From [Mycobacterium] nativiensis (GTDB lineage: Bacteria; Actinomycetota; Actinomycetes; Mycobacteriales; Mycobacteriaceae), in NCBI RefSeq assembly GCF_020172685.1, contig NZ_CP083986.1:5184284-5248283 (forward strand): a DNA stretch of 64,000 bases. Reading direction: 5' to 3'. Under the pieces are notes generated by a model. That model searched no databases. It was not told the origin of the DNA and saw only the letters and a program-made list of their open reading frames with translations. Below, in pieces: positions 38,928-49,880 of this stretch. Both the position numbers and the translations under genes were made by a program. The stretch's first letter is position 1, and each line of letters starts with the position of its first letter.

Positions 38928-39503
38928 ATGGGGCACCGGGACCGCAGCGACGCCGAGCTTCTGGCGGCCCATGTCGCCGGTGACCGCGGCGCGTTCGGTG
39001 AGCTCTACGGCCGGCACGAGCAGCGCCTGCGGCGCCTGGCTCGGCTCACCACCAGGTGCCGGGAGGACGCCGAGGACGCCCTGCAGGAGGCGATGCTCTC
39101 AGCGCACCGGGGCGCCGGCTCATTTCGCTATAACGCGGCCGTCGGCAGCTGGCTGCATCGCATCGTGGTCAACGCCTGCCTGGATCGGTTGCGCCGCAAC
39201 AGGCTTCACTGCACCGAGCTGGTTGACGACATCGCCGCGGTCAACGACCGCACCGCCGAGTGCGATACCGCGCTGGATGTGCGGGCGGCGCTGAGCCGCT
39301 TGCCGGCCGGACAACGTGCCGCGGTGGTGGCCGTCGACATGCACGGCTATTCGGTCGCCGACGCCGCCCGCGCCCTGGGCGTGGCCCAGGGCACCGTCAA
39401 GAGTCGCTGCGCCCGCGGCCGCGCCCGCCTGGCGGTCCTGCTCGGCCGGATAATCTCGGTAGCTGACGGCACCGATCCGGATCGGATCGGTCACTGTGCA
39501 TAA
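38928..39503 (+). CDS. sigM: ECF sigma factor SigM
   Basis: 191 aa. Region 2 (DRGAFGELYGRHEQRLRRLA, then DAEDALQEAMLSAHRGAGSF) and region 4 (LPAGQRAAVVAVDMHGYSVA, then LGVAQGTVKSRCARGRARL) are complete. It directs RNA polymerase to a small regulon that in mycobacteria includes ESX-type genes. ATG 38928; the M. tuberculosis protein has a short extra leader. Followed by its anti-sigma gene after 32 bp. Confidence 0.93.
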   Translation: MGHRDRSDAELLAAHVAGDRGAFGELYGRHEQRLRRLARLTTRCREDAEDALQEAMLSAHRGAGSFRYNAAVGSWLHRIVVNACLDRLRRNRLHCTELVDDIAAVNDRTAECDTALDVRAALSRLPAGQRAAVVAVDMHGYSVADAARALGVAQGTVKSRCARGRARLAVLLGRIISVADGTDPDRIGHCA

Positions 39504-39535
39504 CGGCAGAAGCGAATGGAAGCGGCGGCACCGCA

Positions 39536-40039
39536 ATGGACGCAGGTGATCGAGACACCCCGGCCCCCGCTGGGCGCCCGGCGCATTCCAGCCGGCCCCT
39601 GCCCCGGCTCAACCGGATCGCCGCCGCGGTAGGCGGCGCGGCCGCGCTGCTCGCCATCGGGGTGGGCACGGCGGCCCTGATCCGCTCCCCCGGCAACACC
39701 ACCAGCGTTCCGCGCTCCTTCGACGCCATCACGGTGGCCTCCGAACCGAGCGCCGTACTGCCGCTGAGCCGACCGGAGATCCTCGCGCTGCTGGACCGCA
39801 GCCCGGAATACGGCGCCCTGGCCGATCCGGCCCGTCGGACCGGTTGCCTCGCCGGCCTGGGCTACCCCGCCTCGACCCGCATCCTGGGCGCCCGGGAGAT
39901 CGAGATCAACGGACATCCCGGTGTCGTGCTGCTGCTGGCCGGAGACTCATCCGACACGATCCTCGCCCTGGCGGTGGCCCCGAGCTGCAGTTCCGTGGAT
40001 ACCGGACTGCTGGCCGACACCACCGTGCGCCGGCCCTAG
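39536..40039 (+). CDS. rsmA: RsmA-like protein lacking the anti-sigma domain
   Basis: 167 aa, compared with about 250 in M. tuberculosis Rv3912. It begins with a polar stretch of 26 residues, then the TM helix (IAAAVGGAAALLAIGVGTAA) and the outer domain (SRPEILALLDRSPEYGALAD; TGCLAGLGYPASTRILGARE; SCSSVDTGLLADTTV), all co-linear with the C-terminal half of RsmA. The cytoplasmic sigma-binding region of about 90 residues is absent, and only 32 bp separate it from sigM, so there is no space for it. An ATG at 39516 in another frame gives only a short unrelated peptide. Confidence 0.85.
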   Translation: MDAGDRDTPAPAGRPAHSSRPLPRLNRIAAAVGGAAALLAIGVGTAALIRSPGNTTSVPRSFDAITVASEPSAVLPLSRPEILALLDRSPEYGALADPARRTGCLAGLGYPASTRILGAREIEINGHPGVVLLLAGDSSDTILALAVAPSCSSVDTGLLADTTVRRP

Positions 40040-40147
40040 CGGCGCCGGGGAACCCGTCCGTGGCGGTTCGGGGAACACCGCCGCCTACGCTGACGTTGGT
40101 AGCGCCTGTAGGCAGATCCGTGCGGATCCGAGAAGAAAGGGCCCTCG

Positions 40148-41149
40148 ATGTCCTCGCTGTCTGAGACACCGTCCCCCCACGATGTGATCGTCATCGGTTC
40201 CGGCCCGGCCGGGTACACCGCCGCGATCTACGCCGCCCGGGCACAGCTGGCCCCGCTGGTGTTCGAAGGAACCTCGTTCGGCGGTGCGCTGATGACCACC
40301 ACCGAGGTGGAGAACTTCCCCGGCTTCCGCAACGGCATCATGGGGCCCGAGCTGATGGACGAGATGCGCGAACAGGCGCTGCGCTTCGGCGCCGACCTGC
40401 GCATGGAGGACGTCGAGTCGGTGTCGTTGGACGGCCCGATCAAATCCGTGGTCACCGCGGACGGCGAGACCCACCGGGCCCGGGCGGTCGTGCTGGCCAT
40501 GGGCGCCGCCGCCCGTTACCTGAACATCCCCGGCGAGCAGGAACTGCTGGGCCGCGGGGTGAGCTCGTGTGCCACCTGCGACGGATTCTTCTTCCGCGAC
40601 CAGGACATCGCCGTGATCGGCGGCGGCGACTCGGCGATGGAGGAGGCCACATTCCTGACCCGATTCGCCCGCAGCGTCACCCTGGTGCACCGCCGCGAGG
40701 AGTTCCGCGCGTCGAAGATCATGCTCAACCGAGCCCGGGAGAACGACAAGATCCGATTCCTCACCAACGCCGTCCCGGTGGCGGTCGAAGGTGACGGCAC
40801 CGTGACGGGGCTGCGGGTGCGCGACACCGTGACCGGCACGGAGACCACCCTGGCGGTGACCGGGGTGTTCGTCGCGATCGGCCACGATCCCCGCTCGGAG
40901 CTGGTGCGCGGCGCCGTCCAGCTCGACGCGGAGGGCTACGTGCAGGTCCAGCATCCGACCTCGCGCACCTCGCTGGAAGGCGTGTTCGCCGCCGGCGACC
41001 TGGTCGACCGCACCTACCGGCAGGCGATCACCGCCGCCGGAACCGGCTGTACGGCCGCGATCGACGCCGAACGCTGGCTGGCAGAATCCGCCGACGCCGC
41101 CGAACCCGAAGACGCCGGAACCGAAACCCTGATGGGAGCCCCTCTGTGA
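40148..41149 (+). CDS. trxB: Thioredoxin reductase TrxB2
   Basis: 333 aa FAD/NADPH enzyme that reduces thioredoxin. FAD motif [16 protein letters not shown], redox disulfide CATC (C141, C144), NADPH motif [10 protein letters not shown], and C-terminal FAD motif [19 protein letters not shown] 40148. Overlaps trxC by GTGA, so the two are made together. Confidence 0.97.
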   Translation: MSSLSETPSPHDVIVIGSGPAGYTAAIYAARAQLAPLVFEGTSFGGALMTTTEVENFPGFRNGIMGPELMDEMREQALRFGADLRMEDVESVSLDGPIKSVVTADGETHRARAVVLAMGAAARYLNIPGEQELLGRGVSSCATCDGFFFRDQDIAVIGGGDSAMEEATFLTRFARSVTLVHRREEFRASKIMLNRARENDKIRFLTNAVPVAVEGDGTVTGLRVRDTVTGTETTLAVTGVFVAIGHDPRSELVRGAVQLDAEGYVQVQHPTSRTSLEGVFAAGDLVDRTYRQAITAAGTGCTAAIDAERWLAESADAAEPEDAGTETLMGAPL

Positions 41150-41490
41150 CTGACAACCGCACGACCGACAACGGCACCGTGAACGTCTCCGACGCCACCT
41201 TCGCCACGGACGTCCTGGCCAGCAGCAAACCCGTGCTGGTGGACTTCTGGGCCACCTGGTGCGGCCCCTGCAAGATGGTCGCTCCGGTGCTCGAGGAGAT
41301 CGCCACCGAGCAGGCCGCCCAGCTCACCGTCGCGAAGCTCGACGTGGACGCCAACCCAGAGACCGCCCGCGACTTCAACGTGGTCTCGATCCCCACCCTG
41401 ATCCTGTTCAAGGACGGTCAACCGGTGAAGCGGATCGTCGGCGCCAAGGGCAAGGCCGCGCTGCTGCGGGAGCTCGCAGACGTCGTCTAG
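41146..41490 (+). CDS. trxC: Thioredoxin TrxC
   Basis: 114 aa with the active site WCGPC (C39, C42) in [16 protein letters not shown], the cis-proline in VSIPTLILF, and otherwise a standard thioredoxin fold. Main protein disulfide reductant in mycobacteria, fed by TrxB2 upstream. Confidence 0.97.
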   Translation: MTDNRTTDNGTVNVSDATFATDVLASSKPVLVDFWATWCGPCKMVAPVLEEIATEQAAQLTVAKLDVDANPETARDFNVVSIPTLILFKDGQPVKRIVGAKGKAALLRELADVV

Positions 41491-41635
41491 GCCCCGTCGA
41501 CCGGTGCCTCAATCCGGCCCCGCCGTTTTCCGAAAATTGCCGAGCATCTGAGACAATGCTGGCTAACCTGCTGGCAACCGCCAGGCATGTTTCCGCTGCC
41601 ACAACCGCCACAGCGACCTCGGGAGGGCTTACGTA

Positions 41636-42856
41636 ATGTCGGGTCGGCATCGCGGCGCGCCGGACGCCCTGCGCCGCGGCGACCGCAGCGGCGCCGTCGT
41701 CGAGATTCGGGCGGCGCTGGCCGCGCTGGGCCTGGTGGACAGCCCCGACGCGGACCTGAGCACCGGCAAACACGTGGCACTGGACGTCTTCGACGACGCC
41801 CTCGACCAGGCGGTGCGCGCGTTTCAGCAGCACCGCGGACTGCTCGTCGACGGCGTGATCGGCGAGGCCACCTACCGTGCACTGAAGGAGGCGTCCTACC
41901 GGCTGGGCGCCCGTATCCTCAACCACCAATTCGGGGCGCCGATGTATGGCGACGACGTAGCCACCCTGCAGGCCCGCCTGCAGGATCTGGGTTTCTACAC
42001 CGGCATGGTCGACGGCTACTTCGGGATTCAGACCCACAACGCGTTGATGTCCTACCAGCGGGAGTACGGCCTGTGCGCAGACGGTATCTGCGGACCGGAA
42101 ACGTTGCGCTCGTTGAACTTCCTGGCCTCGCGGGTGAGCGGCGGTTCCCCGCACGCGATCCGCGAGGAAGAGTTGGTGCGACGGTCCGGGCCACGGCTGT
42201 CCGGCAAGCGGATCGTCATCGATCCGGGCCGCGGCGGCAGCGACCACGGCCTGATCACCCAGACGCCGTCGGGTCCCATCAGCGAGGCAGACATCTTGTG
42301 GGACTTGGCAAGTCGGTTGGAAGGCCGGATGACGGCGATCGGGATGGAGACTTTCCTGTCCCGGCCGCACAGCCGCGGCCCGTCAGACACCGAACGTGCC
42401 GCGACCGCGAACGCGGTGGGCGCCGACCTGATGATCAGCCTGCGCTGTGCAGCTCACACGAGTCCGGCGGCCAACGGGGTCGCGTCATTTCATTTCGGCA
42501 ATTCGCATGGCTCGGTGTCCACCATCGGCCGTAACCTCGCGGACTTCATTCAGCGAGAGATCGTGGCCCGCACCGGATTACAGGACTGCCGGGCCCACGG
42601 CCGGACCTGGGATCTGTTGCGCCTGACCCGGATGCCCACCGTCGAGGTCGACGTCGGCTACATCACCAGTCCGCGTGACCGCGGGATGCTGACCTCCCCG
42701 GCCACCCGCGACGCCATCGCCGAGGGGATGCTCGCCGCGGTCAAGCGGCTGTACCTGCTCGGCAAGAACGACCGCCCGACCGGCACCTTCACCTTCGCCG
42801 AGCTGCTGGCTCACGAATTGTCGGTGGAACGGACCAGCCGGCTCACCGGCGGTTAG
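41636..42856 (+). CDS. cwlM: CwlM, amidase-like regulator of peptidoglycan synthesis
   Basis: 406 aa. Two peptidoglycan-binding repeats (VRAFQQHRGLLVDGVIGEAT; LMSYQREYGLCADGICGPET) followed by an amidase_3 domain (KRIVIDPGRGGSDHG). CwlM is essential; in M. tuberculosis, after PknB phosphorylation in its C-terminal tail, it activates MurA rather than cutting peptidoglycan. The tail with candidate threonines is present (DRPTGTFTFAELLAHE). The last two codons and the stop TAG lie inside a palindromic repeat unit that starts at 42846. Confidence 0.94.
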   Translation: MSGRHRGAPDALRRGDRSGAVVEIRAALAALGLVDSPDADLSTGKHVALDVFDDALDQAVRAFQQHRGLLVDGVIGEATYRALKEASYRLGARILNHQFGAPMYGDDVATLQARLQDLGFYTGMVDGYFGIQTHNALMSYQREYGLCADGICGPETLRSLNFLASRVSGGSPHAIREEELVRRSGPRLSGKRIVIDPGRGGSDHGLITQTPSGPISEADILWDLASRLEGRMTAIGMETFLSRPHSRGPSDTERAATANAVGADLMISLRCAAHTSPAANGVASFHFGNSHGSVSTIGRNLADFIQREIVARTGLQDCRAHGRTWDLLRLTRMPTVEVDVGYITSPRDRGMLTSPATRDAIAEGMLAAVKRLYLLGKNDRPTGTFTFAELLAHELSVERTSRLTGG

Positions 42857-42957
42857 CGAGCCTCGACGAAGGAGAGGCGACGCTGAACCGCCGCATCAAA
42901 CCCGGCGGTTAGCAAGCCCCGACGAAGGAGAGGCGACGCTGAACCGCCGCATCAAAC
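42846..42957. repeat. Tandem pair of palindromic repeat units, 56-bp period
   Basis: Two units start at 42846 and 42902, each opening CCGGCGGTTAGC and closing with GCTGAACCGCCGCATCAAAC, and differing by only a few bases. The outer arms CGGCGGTT and AACCGCCG are inverted, so each unit can fold into a hairpin. The array fills the gap between the convergent cwlM and Rv3916c-like genes and supplies the stop codon of both. Related to the repeats at 6431 and 29113. Confidence 0.9.
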
Positions 42958-43710
42958 CCGGTTCCTGACCGACACCGCCGGCACGGGTGTCGCCGGGGCG
43001 CCCGCTCCGACCGGCTGCTGTAGCCGTGAGCTTTCCAACAGCCGCTCCAGCGCCGCCTCCACCTCCGCCTTCCAGCCGAGGCCCTTGTCCAGTTCCAGGC
43101 GCAGCCGGGGAAAGTACCGGTGCGGTGCCACCACGGTGAACCCGACATCGGTGAGGAAGTCGGCCTCGATGACGCAGTGCTCGATCGAACAGTCGCCGAG
43201 GGCTTCCAGTACCGGTGCGACATCGGGGGGAATTCTGCACGGATCCAGCAGCTCCCCCACCGCCGGGGTCCGGCCGAATGCCTCCAATGCCCGGACCCCG
43301 CGACGGACCAGCTCGCCGATCGCGTGCGCGATCAACTCCTCCGGCAGACCGTCGGCCATCGGGGCAGGATCGACGCCCATCGATGTCAGCAGGACGGCGT
43401 CCGCCGAGACCGGTGCCGTGGGGAACCGGTTCGCCCGGGGCACCGCCCGCGGCGGGGCATAGAGCACATAGCCGAGACAGGCCGGGTCCCCGACAACACG
43501 AGTGGCGGTCGTCGGGGAGGCGACCTGACCGCAGCAGCCCCACTCCAGCATGACCATGGAGAGCCAGGCTTCCTTCTCGAACTCAGGGTCCGACAGGTGC
43601 TCGTCGCTTCCGAGCGTGGCCGGGTCGACTTCCCAGAAGACGCAGCGGCGGGCGTGCTTGGGAAGCTGCTCGAAACCCTCGAGCCTCAGGGGTGCGATTC
43701 GGACAGACAC
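42952..43710 (-). CDS. Conserved protein of Rv3916c type
   Basis: 252 aa, conserved next to cwlM and parB in mycobacteria. N-terminus VSVRIAPLRLEGFEQLPKHA and WEVDPATLGSDEHLSDPEFE agree with the M. tuberculosis protein; further on, YVLYAPPRAVPRANRFPTAP. Homologues are sometimes labelled GNAT acetyltransferases; I see no clear acetyl-CoA motif and leave the function open. GTG 43710 chosen by similarity. Stop codon lies in the repeat array. Confidence 0.82.
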   Translation of the reverse strand: MSVRIAPLRLEGFEQLPKHARRCVFWEVDPATLGSDEHLSDPEFEKEAWLSMVMLEWGCCGQVASPTTATRVVGDPACLGYVLYAPPRAVPRANRFPTAPVSADAVLLTSMGVDPAPMADGLPEELIAHAIGELVRRGVRALEAFGRTPAVGELLDPCRIPPDVAPVLEALGDCSIEHCVIEADFLTDVGFTVVAPHRYFPRLRLELDKGLGWKAEVEAALERLLESSRLQQPVGAGAPATPVPAVSVRNRV

Positions 43711-43934
43711 TGAACTCCCGGTCTCAACCCATGCTGCCACCGCTGACAGCCCCTTAAGGATAGGAGGATGGCGGCACCGGATGCCACTATCGGTGCCGGT
43801 CGATGCCCGAAATTCTCGCGATGACGAAACCCGTTGCCAATCAACATATTTCGTTCTCCGATGAGAGTCCGGGGCACCTTACCGTCACAGTGACGTAATA
43901 GCCATTGGTCCTAGGACGCGGCTGTGCAGCGGCT

Positions 43935-44935
43935 TCAGGTCGTTGTCGAGTCCATCAGCGCGACGATCCGCTGCAAGTCGTCGACGGAGCCGAATTCGAC
44001 GACGATCTTGCCCTTACGCTTGCCGAGGCTGACGGTCACCCGGGTGTCGAAGGCCGTCGACAGCTTCTCCGCGAGGTCCTGCAGACCCGGCATCTGGATC
44101 GGCTTGCGCCGAGGCGCCGCCGGCGGTGTGGTGCCACCGCGGTTGGCCAGAGTGACGGCCTCCTCGGTCGCTCGGACCGACAATCCCTCGGCGACGATGC
44201 GCGCCGCCAGTGCCTCCTGCGCCTCGGGACCGGCCTCCAACGACAGCAGGGCACGAGCGTGGCCGGCCGACAGGACCCCCGCGGCTACCCGGCGCTGCAC
44301 CGCGATCGGCAGCCGCAGCAGACGGATCATGTTGGTCACCAAGGGCCGGGAGCGCCCGAGCCGGGTGGCCAGCTCTTCGTGGGTGACACCGAACTCCTCC
44401 AGCAACTGCTGGTAGGCCGCCGCCTCTTCCAACGGGTTCAACTGCACCCGGTGGATGTTCTCCAGCAGTGCATCGCGCAGCAGGTTGTCGTCCTCGGTCT
44501 CCCGCACGATGGCCGGGATGGTCTCCAGGCCGGCACGCTGGGAAGCCCGCCAACGCCGCTCCCCCATCACCAACTGGTAACGCGGCGCCCCGGGCGCGGC
44601 ACCGGGCAGTGCGCGCACCACGATCGGCTGCATGAGTCCGAATTCCCGGATGGAGTGCACGAGCTCGGCCAGCGCCTCGTCGTCGAAAACCTGGCGGGGC
44701 TGACGGGGGTTCGGCTCGATGTCGCTCGGGCTGATCTCCCGATAGACCGCCCCCGCCTCGACGGGCGGGCTCGCCGGGGTGCCGCCACCCAGCACCACGT
44801 CGGCTGCGGCGTCACCCATGCGCGGCCCCAGACCGGCGCTGCGGTCTGCCGCGGTCTCGGCTCCGTCGACCGGCCCGGTCGGGATCAGCGACGCCAGGCC
44901 GCGGCCCAGGCCGCCCTTCTTTCGCGACGGTCCGG

Positions 44936-44939
<4 letters not shown>
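43935..44939 (-). CDS. parB: Chromosome partition protein ParB
   Basis: 334 aa. CTPase/ParB domain with [20 protein letters not shown] and the CTP-binding motif GERRWRA, a central helix-turn-helix domain ([20 protein letters not shown]) that binds parS, and a C-terminal dimerisation region. Loads at the parS sites in and next to parA and spreads to form the partition complex. ATGA overlap with parA. Confidence 0.96.
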
Positions 44940-46701
<1,762 letters not shown>

Positions 46702-46733
46702 TTACTCAAGTGTAATTTCGGCTGCAGCGCCGG

Positions 46734-47291
46734 TCAGTCCCGCCGAACCACGACGCGGCGTGCCGGCTCGACGCCCTGACTCTCGCTGTGCACGCCCGCG
46801 ACGGCGGCCACCGCATCGTGGACGATCTTACGTTCGAAGGGGCTCATCGGGGTCAGTTCCTCATCGGCACCGCTGTCCAGCACGCGGCGGGCCACCTCGT
46901 CGCCCAGGGCGGTCAAGTCGTCCCGGCGGCGGCGGCGCCAGCCGGCGATGTCGAGCATCAGTCGGCTGCGCTCACCGGTCTTCTGGTGCACCGCCAGCCG
47001 CGTCAGCTCCTGCAGCGCGTCGAGTACCTCACCCTTGCGGCCAACCAGCTTGGTCAGGTCGCTGCCACCGTCAATGCTGACGATCGCGCGACGGCCCTCC
47101 ACGTCGAGGTCGATGTCCCCGTCGAAGTCCAACAGGTCCAGCAACTCCTCCAGGTAGTCGCCGGCGATCTCGCCCTCGGCAACCAAGCGCTCTTCCAGAT
47201 CCACCGCCGGGGTTGCGGCGGTCGGCTCGGTCTGGGGCTCCTGCTCCCCCGCCTCGCGCTCGGTGGTCTCTGAATCGGTCGTGTCGGTCAT
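46734..47291 (-). CDS. jag: Jag/KhpB RNA-binding protein
   Basis: 185 aa: acidic N-terminus, Jag region (LEELLDLLDFDGDIDLDVEG), KH domain with GRKG loop (VGRKGEVLDALQELTRL) and C-terminal R3H domain (MSPFERKIVHDAVAAVAGV). KhpB-type RNA chaperone always placed after yidC. ATG 47291. Confidence 0.92.
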   Translation of the reverse strand: MTDTTDSETTEREAGEQEPQTEPTAATPAVDLEERLVAEGEIAGDYLEELLDLLDFDGDIDLDVEGRRAIVSIDGGSDLTKLVGRKGEVLDALQELTRLAVHQKTGERSRLMLDIAGWRRRRRDDLTALGDEVARRVLDSGADEELTPMSPFERKIVHDAVAAVAGVHSESQGVEPARRVVVRRD

Positions 47292-47345
47292 ATCGTCTCC
47301 CTCCGTGTCCGGCAGCTCGCGCGCCGGTTGGCTTGTCGCGGTCTT

Positions 47346-48440
47346 TTACCGCTTACGTTTCTTCGGTTTCGCGCCGGCTCCCGGGCGCCCATTGCGGCCT
47401 GCCGGCCGGCCCGGGTTCCGCTTGGCCGTCACGGCCTTGGCTGTATCGCCGGCACCGGCGGAGTCTTCGGCAGATGCCGCTGCCGGTGCCTCCGGATCAG
47501 CCAGCTCGTCAGTCGCGGCTGTGCGGGCAGCCCGTTTGGGCTTGGCGCCAGGAGCGGGGGCGTTCGCGGAGCGCCGGCGTAGCGCCTCGTCCTTCTTCGC
47601 CTCGTCCTCTTTCTCGATCAAGCCGAAAACGTAGTGCTGCTGTGCGAACGTCCAGATGTTGTTGGAGAACCAGTACAGGATGATCGCCAGGGGCAGGAAC
47701 GGCCCGCCGACCACCACGCCGAGCGGGAACACGTACAGCGCCAGCTTGTTCATCATCGCCGTCTGCGGGTTTGCAGCGGCCTCCGGACTCTGCCGCGCCA
47801 CCGATGCCCGACTGTTGAAGTACGTCGCGATACCCGCCGCGATCATGATCGGTACTCCGACCGCGATCACCGAAACGCGGCTGAACTCAGCGAAGGCATC
47901 CAGGCCGTTCCGCTGGATCATGGTCGCGCCCAGCGGAGCACCGAACAGGTTGGCGTCCAGGAAGTTGCCGACGTCCTCAGCGCTGAAGAAGTAGTTGCCG
48001 AGCTGACGATTCAGGTCCGGCGACAGCCCCAACTGACCGATCCCGGTGCTGGTCCGGTTGAACGAGCGGAGTACGTGGAACAGGCCCAGGAAGACCGGGA
48101 TCTGCGCCAGCATCGGCAGGCAGCCAAGGATGGGATTGAAGCCGTGCTCCCGCTGCAGCTTCTGCATCTCCAGCGCCATGCGCTGACGGTCCTTGCCGTA
48201 CTTCTTCTGCAGGGCCTTGATCTGAGGCTGCAGCTCCTGCATCTGCCTGGTGGTCCGGATCTGCTTGACGAACGGCTTGTACAACAGAGCCCGCAGCGTG
48301 AACACCAGGAACATCACCGACAGCGCCCAGGTAAAGAAGTTCGTCGGTCCCAGAAAAAGGCCAAAAGCCTTGTACCACAACCACATAATGCCCGAAACCG
48401 GGTAATACACGTAGTCCAGACTGCCGGGATCAAAGGACAC
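47346..48440 (-). CDS. yidC: Membrane protein insertase YidC
   Basis: 364 aa. Five or so TM helices: N-terminal [20 protein letters not shown], the conserved cytoplasmic loop with [40 protein letters not shown], and C-terminal [20 protein letters not shown]; then a basic A/K/P-rich tail ending KPKKRKR that can bind ribosomes. GTG 48440 chosen from the homologue start; overlaps yidD by 11 bp. Confidence 0.95.
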   Translation of the reverse strand: MSFDPGSLDYVYYPVSGIMWLWYKAFGLFLGPTNFFTWALSVMFLVFTLRALLYKPFVKQIRTTRQMQELQPQIKALQKKYGKDRQRMALEMQKLQREHGFNPILGCLPMLAQIPVFLGLFHVLRSFNRTSTGIGQLGLSPDLNRQLGNYFFSAEDVGNFLDANLFGAPLGATMIQRNGLDAFAEFSRVSVIAVGVPIMIAAGIATYFNSRASVARQSPEAAANPQTAMMNKLALYVFPLGVVVGGPFLPLAIILYWFSNNIWTFAQQHYVFGLIEKEDEAKKDEALRRRSANAPAPGAKPKRAARTAATDELADPEAPAAASAEDSAGAGDTAKAVTAKRNPGRPAGRNGRPGAGAKPKKRKR

Positions 48441-48756
48441 TGTGTTTAACCTCCGCTCGCTTGTCCGAGGAATTCTCGGACGGGCATTCGCATCCACCAC
48501 CACGCTGGGACCGCTCTGGTATCGGGTCCCACCCACCTTGGTGCCAAGGCCCGCATTTGGCCAGCCGCACCACTGCCAGCCAGCCGCCTCGAATCAGCCC
48601 GTACTCGCTCAACGCGTCCACCGCGTACTGGCTGCAGGTCGGCATGAAGCGGCAACTGGGCACGCGCAACGGGGACACCATGTGCCGGTAGAGCTGGATG
48701 ACGTAGATCAACCCCCGGACGATCAACGCCGGCACCGTTGCAACACCGTGCCTCAC
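48430..48756 (-). CDS. yidD: Membrane protein insertion efficiency factor YidD
   Basis: 108 aa of the DUF37 family: [37 protein letters not shown]-type motif as [15 protein letters not shown]. Three conserved cysteines and an amphipathic N-terminal helix. GTG 48756 overlaps the rnpA stop. Confidence 0.93.
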   Translation of the reverse strand: MRHGVATVPALIVRGLIYVIQLYRHMVSPLRVPSCRFMPTCSQYAVDALSEYGLIRGGWLAVVRLAKCGPWHQGGWDPIPERSQRGGGCECPSENSSDKRAEVKHSVL

Positions 48757-49127
48757 CGTGCCACGCCCCCGGGTCGCCGGATCGAGCGCAACCCGTCCCG
48801 CAGCTGAGTCCGCAGTACGTCGGTCTTGGCGCCCTTGCTGCTCGGGAGCGCGCGGATCACCACATGTTCGGCGGGTTGCAGATCGCCCAGTACGTCGCGA
48901 GCCGCATGCCGCAGACGCCGAGCCACCCGGTGCCGATCAACAGCCGATCCCACCGACTTGGCGATGATCAGGCCGACTTTCGGGGACGCGACGATGGCCT
49001 CGCCGTCCGGCAAAGGATCGGACTGCCGCCCGTAGACGACGATGTTGGCCTGTACCGCCCGCCGGCCCCGCTTGACAGTCGCCCCAAAATCGGCCGACCG
49101 TCTCATCCGGTATTGCGCCGGGAGCAC
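48753..49127 (-). CDS. rnpA: Ribonuclease P protein component
   Basis: 124 aa, binds RNase P RNA and pre-tRNA leaders. Contains [17 protein letters not shown] and the conserved RNA-binding RNR-type stretch ([20 protein letters not shown]). GTG start, 17 bp after rpmH. Confidence 0.94.
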   Translation of the reverse strand: MLPAQYRMRRSADFGATVKRGRRAVQANIVVYGRQSDPLPDGEAIVASPKVGLIIAKSVGSAVDRHRVARRLRHAARDVLGDLQPAEHVVIRALPSSKGAKTDVLRTQLRDGLRSIRRPGGVAR

Positions 49128-49144
49128 CGCCGTGCCGCCTGTGC

Positions 49145-49288
49145 TCAGGCAGTCAGCGAGCGCCGGCCCTTGTTACGCCGGGCGGTCACGATGGCGCGGC
49201 CTGCCCGCGTACGCATGCGCAGGCGAAAACCGTGCACACGCGCCCGGCGACGGTTGTTGGGCTGGAAGGTCCGCTTGCCCTTGGCCAC
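49145..49288 (-). CDS. rpmH: Ribosomal protein L34
   Basis: 47 aa, the usual length for actinobacteria. Reads [20 protein letters not shown] and ends [14 protein letters not shown] 49288; a longer open frame to 49603 upstream is leader sequence. Confidence 0.96.
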   Translation of the reverse strand: MAKGKRTFQPNNRRRARVHGFRLRMRTRAGRAIVTARRNKGRRSLTA

Positions 49289-49880
49289 GGCACACTCTCC
49301 TTGTTGCATCTTGCGCCGCGTCTGTCCGACACACCGGAAGCCCGTTGTGCCTGCCGCACGCGACGCACTGGGTAAGCTCGGTGAACTTCTGCGTCTTGCT
49401 CTTAACCGGCGCGGTCTCCGGCCAGAGGCCGGTCGCAGCCGTATCGCCGACGTTCGGGCGACTGTTCGAGGGTACTGACGCAGGTTCGCCGGGTCAAACT
49501 CCGGTACGACAGCCTTCCCGCATCGCTCCGACACCGGCCCATTGTTAACAGTGGTCACACCCGTATCGGCTGTTCTGGCGGCAGTTGTTTTCTTGCGATT
49601 CATCTCCCCGAAAGGAGTAGTCGCTGGCCCCGAAACCTGTTAACTTGCTTGCCAGCGCCGTTTCGCAACTGGAGCACGAACCGAAGCGGACGAAGTCGCC
49701 GGCGCCTCGGATGTTGCGTGACCGTCTGGAGTGACCGTTGCCGAGCAACCGGGCCGCAAGGCCTCGACGGGGAACGCGCACCTCATCCACATCTGTGGAT
49801 AACTGTGTGGATAGCATGTCCTACCATGTCCAAGCACGGTGTTCATTGAGCCACAGATTCGAATCAGGGGGGATGAGGCA
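49289..49880. promoter_or_regulatory. rpmH-dnaA intergenic region
   Basis: 592 bp between the divergent rpmH and dnaA genes, which should hold the promoters of both. The last 90 bases before dnaA contain a perfect DnaA box read on the minus strand (TGTGGATAA, 49794-49802) and a second near-match (TGTGGATAG, 49806-49814), consistent with autoregulation. AT-rich tracts at 49545-49625 and 49630-49660 are the likely promoter cores. No clear gene seen. Confidence 0.75.
49794..49802 (-). promoter_or_regulatory. DnaA box upstream of dnaA
   Basis: TGTGGATAA is the reverse complement of the DnaA box TTATCCACA; a second copy with one mismatch follows at 49806-49814. Confidence 0.75.

Noticed and set aside
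39516..39629. Alternative start for an RsmA N-terminal domain at ATG 39516
   Set aside because: The frame reads a short proline-rich peptide and stops at once; it does not encode the missing sigma-binding domain.
42846..42957. CRISPR array
   Set aside because: Only two units with no unique spacers and with internal palindromic arms; it is a tandem repeat in an intergenic gap.
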